From positions 5,905,501 through 5,969,500 of the forward strand of contig NC_044590.1 in the NCBI RefSeq assembly GCF_901933205.1: a stretch of 64,000 nt of DNA, written 5' to 3'. The translations under genes and the position numbers were made by a program. This stretch comes from Camarhynchus parvulus. Lineage: Eukaryota > Chordata > Aves > Passeriformes > Thraupidae. Shown piece by piece: positions 27,201 to 39,081 of this stretch. The notes below the pieces were generated by a model, which searched no databases, was not told where the DNA came from, and worked only from the letters and a program-made list of their open reading frames with translations. The first letter of the stretch is position 1; each line of letters starts with the position of its first letter.

Positions 27201-29115
27201 TCAGGAAAAGGAAGCTGATGAGAACAGAAGAGGATGGAGAGGATGTGGACGTGCAGCTGTGGGTTGGGAAGAAAATGTTGGATGCTCAGGGTTCACTCAC
27301 CCTGAGCATTCACATGATGGAGAAACAGAAATCCTTATCCTGCTCCTGGGCTTTTTAACATTCCCAATAAAATACTCACTGCTAAGGGTCTTAGTATGGG
27401 ACAACTTTGGGTAAATGCCTTAGGAATTTCAGTTTCTCTTTTAATACTTACATTTTAGTCTTAGCAATAATGTTGCTGTGACCATGGTGGTCTGTGGATA
27501 TCAGGAAAATGAGGTTTCCAGTGGCTCCCTCTTGGGAAAAGTATGAGTGAAGGTGTTTTTCTTTTCTTTTGGGCAATTATCTGTAAGGGGAGCATTTGTT
27601 TCTGAGGTGATGCTCTGGGTTCTCAGGTAGATTATACAAACTTTTTCTAAAAATTTGCATAATTTAAAATTTTAAAAATCAATAAAAATGTAAAAATATA
27701 CCTATTTATCAATAAATAGCAATGACCCTGCAAAATTTATTTGGACCTAATAAGCATCATTTGAAACAAAATGCATTTTTAGAAAATCTGATCTATCACA
27801 TTGTCTAAAGAAATAGAATGGCTTTCTGAGCTGGGTGAGAGGTTTGGTTTTGGTAAGCTCCTTGACATTTTTTGCTTTAAAAATTGTTGTTAAGAAAATG
27901 GGTCAACAAGGAAATTCACATACAAAATCTGCACTTGAGTAACATTAAAGTCCCTTCCCAAATATTGGGAAATTTGACTTATGGCTGCTCCTCTGTCTCG
28001 GGGTCACATTACGAAAGGCCACCTTGCAACATCTCCAGCCACTTCTCCTGTGCAGAGAACTCCTCAGACCACCTCAAATCACACTTGGACCCGAAGGGCC
28101 CAAATATTTCATGTCCCAGCCCCAGGCTTTGCTCCATCCTGTGTGTGGGCCAATTGCAGGATTTCTTTCCAGACCTAGACCCAGATTATGGGGAAAAAAA
28201 AACCAAACAGAAATTTCTTGGAAACCAAAGCTCAGGCTGTGGTCCAAGGTCATGGCTTCACATTCAGCACAGACACACCTGGAACCAGGCTTGGGCACAG
28301 AGCCCAGTGTGGGCATGGGCAGACATGGAGCAGTTCAAGATGGTCTGCTGGAAATTTGGCTTTCACATCTTCAACTCTCTTTGGAGTCCTCTGTCCACAC
28401 TTGGCATTGCCTAGAACTTGTTTCTGTCCTCCAAAAATACAGAGTAAGATTTGGGAGAAAGAGGGAAGCAAAGAGTAGCCCAAGAGAGGCTCAGCAGAGG
28501 GACAAAGTTTGCCTGTCCACCCTTTTAAAGGTCTTTGTCATCAGGACTGCCTTATCAGCAACCCAAAACTGATTTATTTTCTTGTAGTCTGGTGGTTCTT
28601 GCAGGAGACTGCCACCAGGAATGTGTGGTACAGACATGGGGAAGATGAGTGATTAGAAGGGAAGACTTTTCACAGTATTGGACTGTGATTTAGGAGAAGA
28701 ATGAAATTATTTATGTCAATAAGCAACAAGCAGGACCTGTCATTGTCCTGTCATATGCAGGCTTAAATAATTTCATTGAAATGATGAGCATTATTTGTAG
28801 CTAATTCTAGTGTAAGTTAACCCCAAAGTCCATGGGGTTTTGCCTGGGTGAATGAGAAGTGATGATTTATGGCATGGTTGTGTATGGAGGTGTGCAAGAA
28901 TTTCTTTGATATGATGCCACAGAAAAATAGATCTCATACCTTCAAAGAAAACATCTATGTGAATTCTGTGTGAAATGTGTATAAAACCAGCTTTTTGCAA
29001 TCACTGGTTAAGGGACAAATCCAGCAACTTTTCAAGGTACAAGTCAAAAGATCTTTATAGATTCCCGTGCAGGAAGTTGAAGAGGAAAAACTCAATTTTT
29101 CCTATACAACCCCTG

Positions 29116-29188
29116 AAGATGAGCTTTAAGGTCCCTTTCTACCCAAACCATTCTGTGGTTCTGTGAATGGATGATTCTGTGATTCTCT
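29116..29188 (+). mobile_element. Short CR1 LINE 3'-terminal fragment
   Basis: GATGAGCTTTAAGGTCCCTTTCTACCCAAACCATTCTGTGGTTCTGTGAAT with trailing GATTCTGTGATTCT units is the 3' terminus of CR1, including its ATTCTGTG-type end repeat. Only about 70 bp survive. Confidence 0.85.
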
Positions 29189-31382
29189 CACTGAAGACCA
29201 GTCATGTACCTGTGCTGCAATACGGCTGCATGGCATCATCCTCATCCTCATCCTCATCTGGCATTCCTGCCTCTATATCATACCTCTGTGCCAAATTTCT
29301 AGCAGGCCTTGAAAAGTAATTGCAAACAAATAACAGAATAAATCTTTTTTATCTCCGACTTGGACAAAATCTGCAGTGAGCAGCTGGCTGGAGCAATGTC
29401 GATTTTTGCCTCACCAAATGCAATTTCCATTCTTGTGGTCGGTAGAAAGCCCAGGCCACACATTTGATTTAGGACCTGCTGACACTTCTTGTTCTAGCAG
29501 AAAGGATCTCATTTTGGAATACACCAGAGGCAAATCTGCACAATTTACAGCCATTTGGCATTTAAAGTTGTCACTGTGCGGAAGTCAAGGGCATCGCTGC
29601 GTTAACTCTGCACAAAGGAATCTGGAGCCAGGAGGAGTTTTGGAGCACAGAGAGGGAAAAACTGCAGAAGTTAACAAAAACATGGTTCAAGAGGGGAAAG
29701 AAAGGAACTAGCGTGGCTGGAAGCCCAGTTTCTCCCTAAGAACAAGGTTTTCCCCTCCTGAATGGTGAAAAATGGCAGGAAAAGTTGTGAAGATACTTCC
29801 CCCTTCCTCATTCCATTATAAGACCTGTGTGCTGGCCCTGGGCACTAGCAAAATAATGGTTTTATTTCCTGTCTGCGAGTTGTCAGACTTCACCCACATC
29901 TTCCCTAAGGCCAAAATTATCCTGGGTCTCCCCTGGCTGCTGTGTTTGTTCAAGCAAACAGGAGGAGAGAAAAAGGCTGTGAGTCTCCCTTCACCCCAAG
30001 CAAATCAATGTCCAACCTCTCAAAGGCCACACAGAAATGAAGCTGTCACCTAAATAGCCTTAACAGGCTCTTGATATGACACAGGGGAAATGTCGAAAGA
30101 CAGGGTTTGAAATCACAGCAGAAAACACGTGTGGGATTTGGGCTGTGGATGCACAGCAAGGTTCAGAGGCACAATGCCAGCCATGGTGTCCCAGCCCTGG
30201 AAACAGATCCCAAACCAAACTTCTCCTGATCCATGCCCTTGCAAATAAAAACCCCTACACCAACTTATCCATGTAAAGCATCACTTTGTGGCTTTGTTTT
30301 GGTCCCAAAAGAAACTTGGAGCATCACTTTTTCCCTTGCCTTCCCCCAGCTGAAGGAGCTGCTGAGGTTCCTGGTAGTGACACAATGACCTTTCCAAGAG
30401 GAAGTGCTTCCACAACGAAATGGAGCAGACGGGGATTGGCACAACTTGCAGGCAAGCACGGGCAAGAGGCTTCTGAAAGACCATGAAGAAAGAAAGCAGA
30501 GCCTCTTAACTCAGCTTGAGGGATCCAAACAAACCAAAGGATGTCCCGAGAATGTGGGGGTGAGGTTCTTGGCAGGGCAGAAGAAGAAAGCAAAGATTTT
30601 CACGGGCATAGTGTGTGCAATAAAGTGTTCAGGCACAATGCAAACTGTAAGAAAAGTGCCCACTCTGACCAACAGGGCTTCCAGAGGGTGGAGCTCAGCA
30701 CTTCACTCACAGCAAGGCAGGGACCACAGCATCCTGCACGTCCACCCTCTCCCTTTGCCTGGTGGCTGTGCCTCCCCAACAGCTCTGCTGGCCACGAGAA
30801 TGGCTTGGGATCATGGCAGCCCTCCAGAGGTGTTGCCTTTGGTTCATCTTTGCTTTCAAAGCAACCCCAAGTCCCTTGTCAGCAGAAGGAGAGATAATTA
30901 AATATAATACATGGTTAAAAATATAAAAATCCATCCCCATAGTGTCTCATCCTCCTTCTCTGTCTCATTTCTCTGCCCTCTGGATTGTCCCTCTTCTTGC
31001 ACTCAAGCTCATATTTCTGAGTTTTTCCCAAGATGGGATCATTTCCAAACTGCTCTGGTTCAGAGCAGTACCTCAGCAAGTCCCACTTAAGGCCACGTCT
31101 GCTGCTCATGGAAATATCCCAGCCACCATCCCTCTCCTCCAGGGATTTTCCATGTATTATATTGGAATTATGTCACCTTCCTGACAGCTAATGAGGAACC
31201 ATGGGGTAACAACCCCTCACTATTACACGTGCCCTGAAACCTAAGCCAGAAACAGACACATATTCTCTCTGTGACTCCAAAACACCTAAAGGTGAGATCA
31301 GCTCCTGCCACGACATAGCAACTCCCACCTAACACTTGTCAGCCACCAGTTAATGTGATCTACAAAAGCCCAGGCTGGGTGA
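29189..31382. other. Probable distal KCNQ2 3' UTR
   Basis: It lies within 2.5 kb of the stop codon and contains no splice-bounded exon or repeat family. A short TCATCC repeat occurs at 29,237-29,260. Given the long 3' UTR of mammalian KCNQ2, it is probably at least partly transcribed. Confidence 0.45.
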
Positions 31383-31715
31383 TTTATTCCTGCCCTGCAC
31401 TTCTGAGGATTCCCAAGAAATGCAAATTGCCTACTCTGCGCCATGGAAGTTTCACCTTATGATCTTAGAAAGAGAGTATGAAAGAAATCTGGACTTCACG
31501 GCTCCAGTTCGCTCTTCACCGTGACCTCTTCCACAAGTGCAGGCTCTGACCTGCTTGTCCCCCCAGAGTAAGCTGCAAGAAAGTATCTGCCAGCTAAGGG
31601 TGTCCTAGAAAGAGGAAAACCTTAGCTGTCAATCTCCTTGAGAAGTTCGACGCGTGGGCAGCTGGAGCGGGCAGCTGCCCGCGCTGGGACGCGGCTCGGC
31701 GGCTGCAGGGAGGCT
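31383..31715 (-). other. KCNQ2: KCNQ2 3' UTR, proximal part, with first candidate poly(A) signal
   Basis: The DNA after the TGA is by definition 3' UTR in this terminal exon. The first 90 bases are GC- and CpG-rich and hold 28 further sense codons before the next in-frame stop; the rest is ordinary. The first AATAAA on the minus strand is at 31,383-31,388. Further minus-strand AATAAA copies occur at 29,861, 28,573, 27,736, 23,106, 22,939 and 22,883. Mammalian KCNQ2 has a 3' UTR of several kilobases, so the true end may be far downstream. Which site is used cannot be told from sequence. Confidence 0.45.
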
Positions 31716-32423
31716 TCACTGCCGGGGGGTTGACCAGCCCATGTCACTGAAGGGTCCCTCACCCGTGGCCGACCTCGGGGGGGGACCACAGGGTGTGCAG
31801 AGGTCAGAGTCGGTGTCTGACTCCCCTTCTGCAATGTAGGGTCTGATTTTGGCCACGGCTGCATAGCAACCGTTGTTAAGGATGTCCAAATTCTCTTTGG
31901 ACTGGGAGATGCTAAAGCCGCTGAAAGAGCGCTCCAGTTCCTCGTGGTCCACCGAGGGGATGGAGATGGACGTGTCGCTGTCTCTCATGGCACTCTCGTG
32001 GTGTTTGGTTGTAATGTCTTCGTTCCTCAGGTACTCCGCGCTGCTCGCCCGGTGCCCGCCGCTGTAGGCGGACAGGGAGCGCTCGTGGGAGGGCGGAGGC
32101 GGGATCCGGACCAGCGAGCCGGGGTCCCCGATGGGAGAGGAGCCGTGGCTCTGCCGCTGGCACGACGTGGAGGGCGGGCAGGCGTTGCTCGGGGCTGGTG
32201 GGGCGGAGAAGTTCTTCTGACCCATGGAGCTGGTGGACCTGATGATCTTGATGATGCAGCCGTTCTTGTCGATGTGCTCCCGGCTGTCTTCAGGGCTGTG
32301 GTAGGGAGGGGCCGGGTCTGGTTCTTTGGACCCAAAGTAAGCCTCTGTCTCCGTTGGTGGGATGCCCATCCGCTGCATGTAGATGTTCACCAGGAAGTCC
32401 AGCTTCTTCTCCATGGACTGAAC
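31716..32423 (-). CDS. KCNQ2: KCNQ2 terminal coding exon (helix D, distal C-terminus, ankyrin-G motif)
   Basis: Last coding exon of the Kv7.2 voltage-gated potassium channel subunit, which forms the neuronal M-current with Kv7.3. The exon opens in phase 0 after a TTTTTTGCAG acceptor with [12 protein letters not shown], the coiled-coil helix D of the subunit-assembly domain, followed by [19 protein letters not shown]. Further recognisable KCNQ2 blocks are [46 protein letters not shown] and [13 protein letters not shown]. The block [18 protein letters not shown] contains the ankyrin-G binding motif that places the channel at the axon initial segment. It ends GWSTPRQ-stop (TGA, 31716-31718), where the mammalian protein also ends. 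The exon has 235 codons plus stop. The middle (about residues 95-115 and 140-160 of the exon) is shorter or divergent relative to the human protein as I remember it. The 31.64-32.34 kb stretch is much richer in CpG than its surroundings. Confidence 0.97.
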   Translation of the reverse strand, partial: VQSMEKKLDFLVNIYMQRMGIPPTETEAYFGSKEPDPAPPYHSPEDSREHIDKNGCIIKIIRSTSSMGQKNFSAPPAPSNACPPSTSCQRQSHGSSPIGDPGSLVRIPPPPSHERSLSAYSGGHRASSAEYLRNEDITTKHHESAMRDSDTSISIPSVDHEELERSFSGFSISQSKENLDILNNGCYAAVAKIRPYIAEGESDTDSDLCTPCGPPPRSATGEGPFSDMGWSTPRQ

Positions 32424-33125
32424 CTGCAAAAACACCACAGTTCCAGCACTACATGCAGGCTGAGGCACATTAACATCCTGAGTATGGGTAACTTCCATTC
32501 AGGCACAAGTGTGGGGCTGGGCTTCATAGATCACCTCTGCCTACACTGACCCACAGCATCTCAAACTTTTAGTGAATATTTAAGTGTCCTGTTCTGAAGG
32601 GTTTAATTCTCCCCCTTGTTACAGGATTTTCCTTGTGCTCCTCTAATCTTTATGACAGGCACCAAGTTCTAGAAAGGCTGGAGAACTCTCGCTTCTACCA
32701 GCTCCTTCCTTCACTTTGTACCTGTCTGAGCTCAGAAGGCCATTGGGATTTCTAAGCCTTATGCTCTAGGAAGATTTTAAATTTTCAGCAAGGCCAGCAG
32801 CTCCAGCAGCCAGGCTCAGGGACTCATTTGAAACGTGTCCAGTGCGGTGGCAAAGAAACCAATGTGCTGTTTTCAAAAATAATGCAGGCTTTTGACAAAC
32901 TCACTAAACTAGACTCAAAGTGCCTGGTTTGAAAGCAGCACTTAGGCTTCCAAGGCATTTAGTGCCTTTTCATAACATCCACCTTGCTTCTTTTTTAAAG
33001 TATTCAGGGCTCGCCTTTTTTTTTTTAACTAAAAGGTAACATTCCACTGAAGGAAAAAGCCAAGGAAAAACCAACACAATGCATGCAACGCCCTCTGACA
33101 AGAACCCCTTCCTGACCCAAGATAC
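32424..33125 (-). other. KCNQ2 last intron (702 bp)
   Basis: GT-AG intron between the helix D lead-in exon and the terminal exon. Nothing else is seen in it apart from a short T run near 33,015. Confidence 0.85.
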
Positions 33126-33249
33126 CTGTTTTTCAACTTTTCCAAGCCTGCCCATCATGCTGGGGTCTTCGGGCAGCTCCCCTTCTGCCGGCCCTTTGGT
33201 CCGATCCTTGTCGGTCATGGAGGATCCTCTCCCAACAATCTGGTCAACT
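33126..33249 (-). CDS. KCNQ2: KCNQ2 exon between helices C and D
   Basis: The exon is 124 nt. It follows a CGGTAG acceptor with a poor pyrimidine tract and ends CAG before a GTATCT donor. It starts with one base (A) that completes an Arg codon, then encodes VDQIVGRG, TDKDRTKGPAE, LPEDPSMMGRLGKVEKQ, and ends in phase 0, joining directly to VQSMEKK of the terminal exon. VDQIVGRG finishes coiled-coil helix C; the acidic DPSMMGRLGKVEKQ stretch starts helix D. These helices determine which Kv7 subunits assemble into tetramers. It can be joined either to the helix C exon at 41727-41858 or to the cassette exon at 38840-38947, since both end with AG in the same phase. It matches vertebrate KCNQ2 almost residue for residue. 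Confidence 0.97.
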
Positions 33250-36200
33250 CTACCGGGATCAGAAAATCCCCCCACCCCCGGAAAAGGACCTGGAGTCAGT
33301 TGGAGGCAGCAGGTGAGGAGGGCGCTGCTTGTTGTGCCTCCACGGGACAAAGCAACAGCCTCTCTCCCAGCTAACACTCCAAATTACTCACAGACACGCA
33401 GTGGCACTGAAGTGTTAATTCAGATGCAAAATTCAGAGCGGTATTAGCAGAATTTGAAATTATCCATTTCTGTTTATACAGATAAAACCTGGCACATTAT
33501 GCACAGTAAATTTACCCACTGCAAAGAATTTCTTTAACTGGCTTCCTTCCAAATCGATTAACTTCTTATTTGCGCTGAGAAATTATTGTTTTGGGGGAAG
33601 ATCAAGTTTTCTGTCTAGCAAATATCAATGGGATCTTTTTCAGTCTTTGCAGCAGTTTCCTCTCCTCCATGCAAATGTCCATGTGTAATTCTCATGTCCA
33701 TGAAAATAAGCTGCTTGTCCTAAGATCCAGACAAACAGGTGCAGTGATAAATGTTTTAGTGGAATTACATCAAGGCTGAATTTGGCCAGAACTCACCAAA
33801 CATTCCCAAACTGTTTTCATCTCAATGCAGTTCACACTTCTATTGCTAGATTTACAGTTTTTTATTAGCAGGGCTCCCAGCTGGGAGCAGCAGAGGAGGC
33901 TCCTGCCAAATCAGCTGGGAAAAGTTACCAGGCACATAATTTGGTACTGGCTTCTTTACACATATCACATTTGCACTTCCTTATTCCCAGTATGGAAACA
34001 CCTGGGTTGATTAACAGCTCCATAGGCAGGGAAAGGAGGAGAGCAGAACCAGTTTGGTATCTGGAATTCAATTTTATTAGAGACATCAAATATAAATTTC
34101 TGGAGAGCAAAACAGTGGAGCTTCTTGATCCCTCCAAAGTTTGGGGAGCAACTAATTTTTGGACTAACTTCTTAATGGCAGCCAGGTTTATGGACTAATT
34201 CTGTGCTGGGCAAACTTTACTCTTGCATAATGCACCAAATGTAAGGGTGGCAGGGGGAAAGAAGGGTTAATTAATCTGACTGAAACCAAGTTGAGGAATC
34301 TTGAGCAAAAACTCAAAATGCTTCTTACACAGTTCTGCCGTGTGGGCCATGGGTCCATGCACCAGGAGGAGGAAAAGGAAGGAGCTGAACACAGACAGAC
34401 AGGGGAAAATGAACAAACAAAAACCAAGGAAAGGAATGAGACGTGAGGCTATTTCCAACACAAGAGCCACCTGTTTGCTTCACATTGGACAGGGAATTCA
34501 TACTGATGTTGGCTGTTGACACTGAGGGACAGGTACCAGTGGGAATGGACCAGCGTGCCTCCCTTAGCTTATATTAGAGCAACAGCACTTTATAGCACCA
34601 GATCTGGCTCGAAGAGATGAAGTGGATGAGCACATCATACCAAAGACAGAAAATATAAGCCAACAATTGTTTCAGAGTTTAGCTTTGATCCCAGAAGCTA
34701 CTTGATTTGGGCAGGGATGTGACAGAATTCTGTTCTGCTTAAAAAGCCATGTTTGATCCTTTGCTTAGCAATATAAGCACAGGAGTACAAGAAGCACCAA
34801 GTGCTGGAATTACAAGTGTGAGGAATATGCATGCCTTATTTCTCTCTTGTAATGGGAGAAGGAAGTCACTGACATTTACAGGAACTCCCCACGAAGGATG
34901 CAGTTACTGACAGGACAGACAGCACAAGAAATCCTAGGACAATGTCGTTACCATGTAAGCAAAGAGCTGTTAAATTGGGTACCTCGGGCTACCCTGGTGG
35001 GGAATCACAAGCCAAGGCGTGGTACAGCCACTGTATGAACTCCTCTCCTGTATGCACAAGCAAGTAGACTGGTAAAAGAATGAACGCGAGTTTAAAGAGG
35101 CCCAAAGTCTAAATGTTATTGTGTATTGCAGAAGGCCGAGAACAATCAGGGTGCTCTGTCCTCCTGTCGCATCCAGCACCACAGTGACACTGTGAAATAT
35201 GTCCACCTCATGGAAATGAGACGTCCCTCAGGAGCTGTGGAGCGGAGCAGGGAGGCAGGACAGACTGTGACACAGAGAGGAGAACCCAACATTGCATCCT
35301 AACCCTAATTCTAACCTTGCAGAAATCAAGGCAGGACTTCTGCTGTCTTTCATATCTGAAGAGAAGAGCTACCCAGTGAGTGACCCTCACATGGCCCATT
35401 CCAGGGCCCAGCTGGCAATTCACAGCTAGAGTGATCACTAAGAAGAGCACTGAGTTGTTGCTCACCTTCAAGGACACAACTTGCCTTTAGACCTGCTGGG
35501 ATTTAGGAGCAGGGCTGAAGCCCTTCCCAGAGCTCACCCATAAAGCACTCAGAAGCCCTTTCCCATTATGTAATTGACACCAGAGCCCAGAATTCCTGCT
35601 TGATTCATTCCCTTTTTGTCTGTACCTGAGCACAGCCCTGACTCCTGGGGTGGTTGTCTCCCACAGCTCTGAGGAAGCAGAGCCAGATCCCTCCTTGGAG
35701 GCAGAGCAGCACCAAGGGTGGTGCAGGGGGCACCTCTGGGCCTGTGGATTCAGTGCAGGGAGGGGAGAAGGTGAACCAAGTCCTTCTTTCTCTATGGGAG
35801 AAACCAGTCTCAAGGTCTCCTACCCCTTTTCTTCCCATGGCACAAGCTGGAGCACAGGAGAGTGCTCCTACCCTCAGCAAAGCCTAGATTTCATTTGTGC
35901 CTTATCTGATACAAGAGAAAAGAGGAAATCATTGTGAGCTCCCTCACCTGCACCTAGCTGAGGACCATCAAGAGCAGGAGGTCCTTTTAGCCATTACAAG
36001 ATTTTGAGATTTTGTCCAAACTTGGGCAACAAAGCTCAAAAGATGAAGAAGAAAGAACATACTCCACTTTAGGAAGCAGAACGGGATAATTTATGTTCTT
36101 ACTGCATGACAAAGGACCAAGAATCTTCTGGGGGGCCCACCCCACTTCTACACTACAGGCCATGGGGAGATTTGTATCTTCTCAACACTCAATTTTGCTG

Positions 36201-38839
36201 TGCCAAATACACATGTGCAGAGGGAAGAATTCAGCTGAAGCTTTGGAAGAGCCAGCCAGTTCTTCCTTTCCTGGCAGAAGAGGATTCAGAGATTTCTAAG
36301 GATGCACAACCAACTGTGCCATCTGCTGTCCTTGGTTGGCTCTGCTGGGCCTCAGTTTGGGAGGGAGAGAGAAGAGGGGATTGCTCTTTAAAGTGGACTT
36401 TACTGTCTTTCCTTCTTTCTAATGGTACAAAAAAAATGTAAATTCTTGCATCAGCCACAGTGCAGGTTTTCTCATGCTTCATTATGCTTCATGCTAACAG
36501 TGCATGCAAAGAGGTGTAATTTGTCACCCTCGGGCCAGAAGCAGACATCAAAAGGTCAAACGGCTCAAATGATATAAAAATGAAGTGTTTGGGAATAGAT
36601 AGTCAAGTATTTTCCTTTTTTTTTCCTTTATCTCTTATAAATTTTTGTAAACAATCCAGGCATTGAAGCCAAACCCCCTTCATCCATGTCACAGGACTGG
36701 CTACTTACCCCTTCATTTGGCAATAAAACTTGCTCTGGACAAATTTAGATCAACAACTGTTTTCTAAAAATTACAGCTGAGATTGCACCTATTCTAGGCT
36801 AAATCAGCTGATCAAGGGAATTTAATCCAAATTGTCTGTGTGCAGATCATGGAGCAAACACCACCAGCCAAACCACAGCTGTGGGCACCTACCAGGATCC
36901 CCCTGACTTTTCTGGGAGCTGCTTGCAGAAAGATTTTGTCTGAACTGAGCAATCCATAGGGTGAAGACAGCTCATGGGACATCCCTCCCATGATGTTTCT
37001 CTGGGCAGAATTTGGCTAAAACAGGGGGTGCAGACTGAAAAGGAGAGGCTGGAGCCATCCATGGGGACCTCACAGGACAAAGACCACGGCAGCAGCAGAG
37101 CCTGACCCAGGGTTTTTGGATCTGGGCTTGGGGCTGCTCAGAGCTCTGGTTCCCACCCATCAGCCCCCTGAGCATCTCACAAGTGCTGCTGGTGTCTGTG
37201 GGAGGATGAAACTGCCAAAAATTAAGTGTGGCACATGCTCTTTCATGGGTGGGATCAGAGATTTCAGCAGCCTTCTGTATCCTACTGCTTTTTGCAGGCA
37301 CAGCTTGTTAAGGGGGAAATGAAAAAAATCATTGGAAAAAGGAGAAATTACGAAAAAAGTCTTAAACATCCCAGTAGCCCTGTGGGCATGTGCAAAGATT
37401 TTTAAATCAGTATTAGAAACTGTATAAATGATGGGGGGATGAAGCTGATACAGCAGCAGTCTTGGACTGAATTAAATAAATATTCCATTTTGAGGCCTCC
37501 TCCCCTCAGATCCATTTATCACCTTTGCTGTGTGTGAGGCACAAGTTTTCATACGAAAATCTTGCTTTTAGTGAAGGCTTGTCGGACATATCATCCTAAA
37601 GGTTAAATGCAACAAAATTGATTTGAATATGTATTTTTAAATTTAAATATAAATGTTTCTTCAGATAGCAAGGTTATTTTGTTTTCAAAGACCTCTTTTG
37701 GCAGGGAGGAAGAATGGGAAAAACTACTTTTCTGAAAGCATTTTTTTTTCAAGCATAAAGCTTTGGGCTTCTAGAAAATTCAATTTTTTTAATGTTTGAG
37801 TGGGAAAAGGTAAGCTTTCAATATTCTTTTTACTTACATTTCTCTAGTGAAGATTACTCAGAGCAGCTTAAATAAAAATCAAGAGATTTGTCACATATTA
37901 GCTCTTAGGGAGGCAAATATATTTAGGGAAAAAATATTTCAGGCTAAGCTTACTGCATTTAAAAATCACCTACTATTTCTGCATGGAAAATTACTTTCTG
38001 GCAAATATTTACACCTGCTTTGAGCTCTACTGGTCTCAGTGCAAGGAGAAAATACAGCCCAGCTCATGGCCTCACTGCCCAGACCTCAGAATGCCCGTTG
38101 GGAATTTTTGTGAGAATATATTCCTCATTGCATGAGCTTCAGATATGGTTTTACTTAGAGAGAGAACTTAATGAGAACTATCTCGCTCTGTGACTGAGGG
38201 CTGGGTTTGACTCCTGCTCCTTTTGCTTGGATAATCAAGATTGATTTCTTATTTTTCAGAATATGAGTCCCATGGTTGTAGTATTTTAACACAATTTTTT
38301 CCTCCATGGTCAGCAGAGTGGCACCAGGAGGAAATAGAGATCACTGTTTTCATCAGCTACAAAACACTTCATTCTTACTTTGCCCACTGAAATAAACTCA
38401 TTTCCTTGTCTAAAGAGCTGCAGAGGCTCCTTTGCTTGTGTGTGGATGGTGTCATCCTTTAGGAAGTGGATTGTTCACTTTATATTGGCTTTGTGGGTAA
38501 ATGTTCCACCTTCTACGTTTAAGGACAGCCTCATAAAATATGAGATCTTTTAAAAAGATACAATTTAGCTTTCTAACACCTCGAAGAAGACTGAAAATAG
38601 GAAATAGGCTGGCTGAAGAACCGATGGTTATTGATGACTGAACGAACATCCCCTTTTTCGTTCCCCTCTGGCTTGAAGGCAAATCAGAGCACACCCAGAG
38701 CAGCAAACCCTTGTGAGCCATGATTTAGCAGGCTGCACTGCTAAGTGAGAAATGCCGTCATATAACTGGCATGAAAGGGGTTTGACATAAAGCAAATGAA
38801 AAAAATTCCGGAGAAAGCGGCATTTTGGTGAATCCTAAC
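33250..38839 (-). other. KCNQ2 intron downstream of the cassette exon (5.6 kb)
   Basis: This is non-coding sequence with no recognisable exon, repeat family or RNA gene. Several ORFs of 60-110 codons lack coding features. When the cassette is skipped it is part of one intron running from 41,726 to 33,250. Confidence 0.8.
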
Positions 38840-38947
38840 CTAGGCGAGTACTGGGGAGACTCTTTGGAAGAATACATGGGTCCTTTGGTTGGATACTTCT
38901 TATGCCGGGGAGTTGAAGGGGGTGGGGGACCCACAATCATATCTATC
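38840..38947 (-). CDS. KCNQ2: KCNQ2 in-frame 108-nt cassette exon with KCNQ3-like linker
   Basis: A strong acceptor (tctttttt...tttgccag) and a GTTAGG donor bracket exactly 108 nt without a stop. The exon begins with one base (G) completing Arg and ends with AG, the same phases as its neighbours, so inclusion adds 36 residues without a frameshift. The peptide begins RIDMIVGPPPPSTPRHKK and continues YPTKGP..., ending SPQYSP. It resembles the KCNQ3 segment after helix C (RIDMIFTPGPPSTPKHKK from memory), while its first residues R-I-D-M-I-V-G mimic R-V-D-Q-I-V-G of the following constitutive exon. The exon would therefore insert a proline-rich, basic linker between helices C and D. I recall similar predicted isoforms of mammalian KCNQ2 but cannot verify this. 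It cannot replace the next exon, because joining directly to the terminal exon breaks the frame. Exon identity is secure from phase, splice sites and homology; the inclusion level is unknown. Confidence 0.88.
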
Positions 38948-39060
38948 CTGGCAAAGTAAATAAGAAAAAAGACACCAGCAAAATGCATAATGAAGCAACA
39001 CGTAGAGAAAAGTTGGTCAGAGAAAAGTCGCGGAAAGAAACAACTGGCAAACAGAAGGAC

Positions 39061-39081
39061 AGGGAGAGAAAGAGAGAGAAA
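39061..39081 (-). promoter_or_regulatory. Pyrimidine-rich CU tract upstream of the cassette exon (PTB-like)
   Basis: Read on the minus strand this stretch is an uninterrupted TTCTCTCTCTTTCTCTCCCT tract, about 115-135 nt upstream of the 38,947 acceptor and separate from the polypyrimidine tract at the acceptor itself. Such CU repeats are typical PTBP1/2 sites that silence neural exons elsewhere. Function is inferred. Confidence 0.35.

Larger units (their letters stand above)
22641..29115. other. KCNQ2 distal 3' UTR or downstream intergenic DNA
   Basis: No gene is recognised. The longest ORF here (minus, 25,579-26,304) has no domain. The stretch may be transcribed as a long KCNQ2 3' UTR, but its boundary is unknown. 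Very AT-rich at 27,640-27,720. Confidence 0.5.

Noticed and set aside
1..31382. CHRNA4, expected next to KCNQ2 by mammalian synteny
   Set aside because: No nicotinic-receptor exon was recognised on either strand; it presumably lies beyond position 1.
31629..31715. 28 in-frame sense codons after the KCNQ2 TGA (possible readthrough extension)
   Set aside because: The stop matches the mammalian end of the protein, the following bases (AGC) are not a CUA readthrough context, and the peptide is Pro/Ala-rich as expected of GC-rich UTR.
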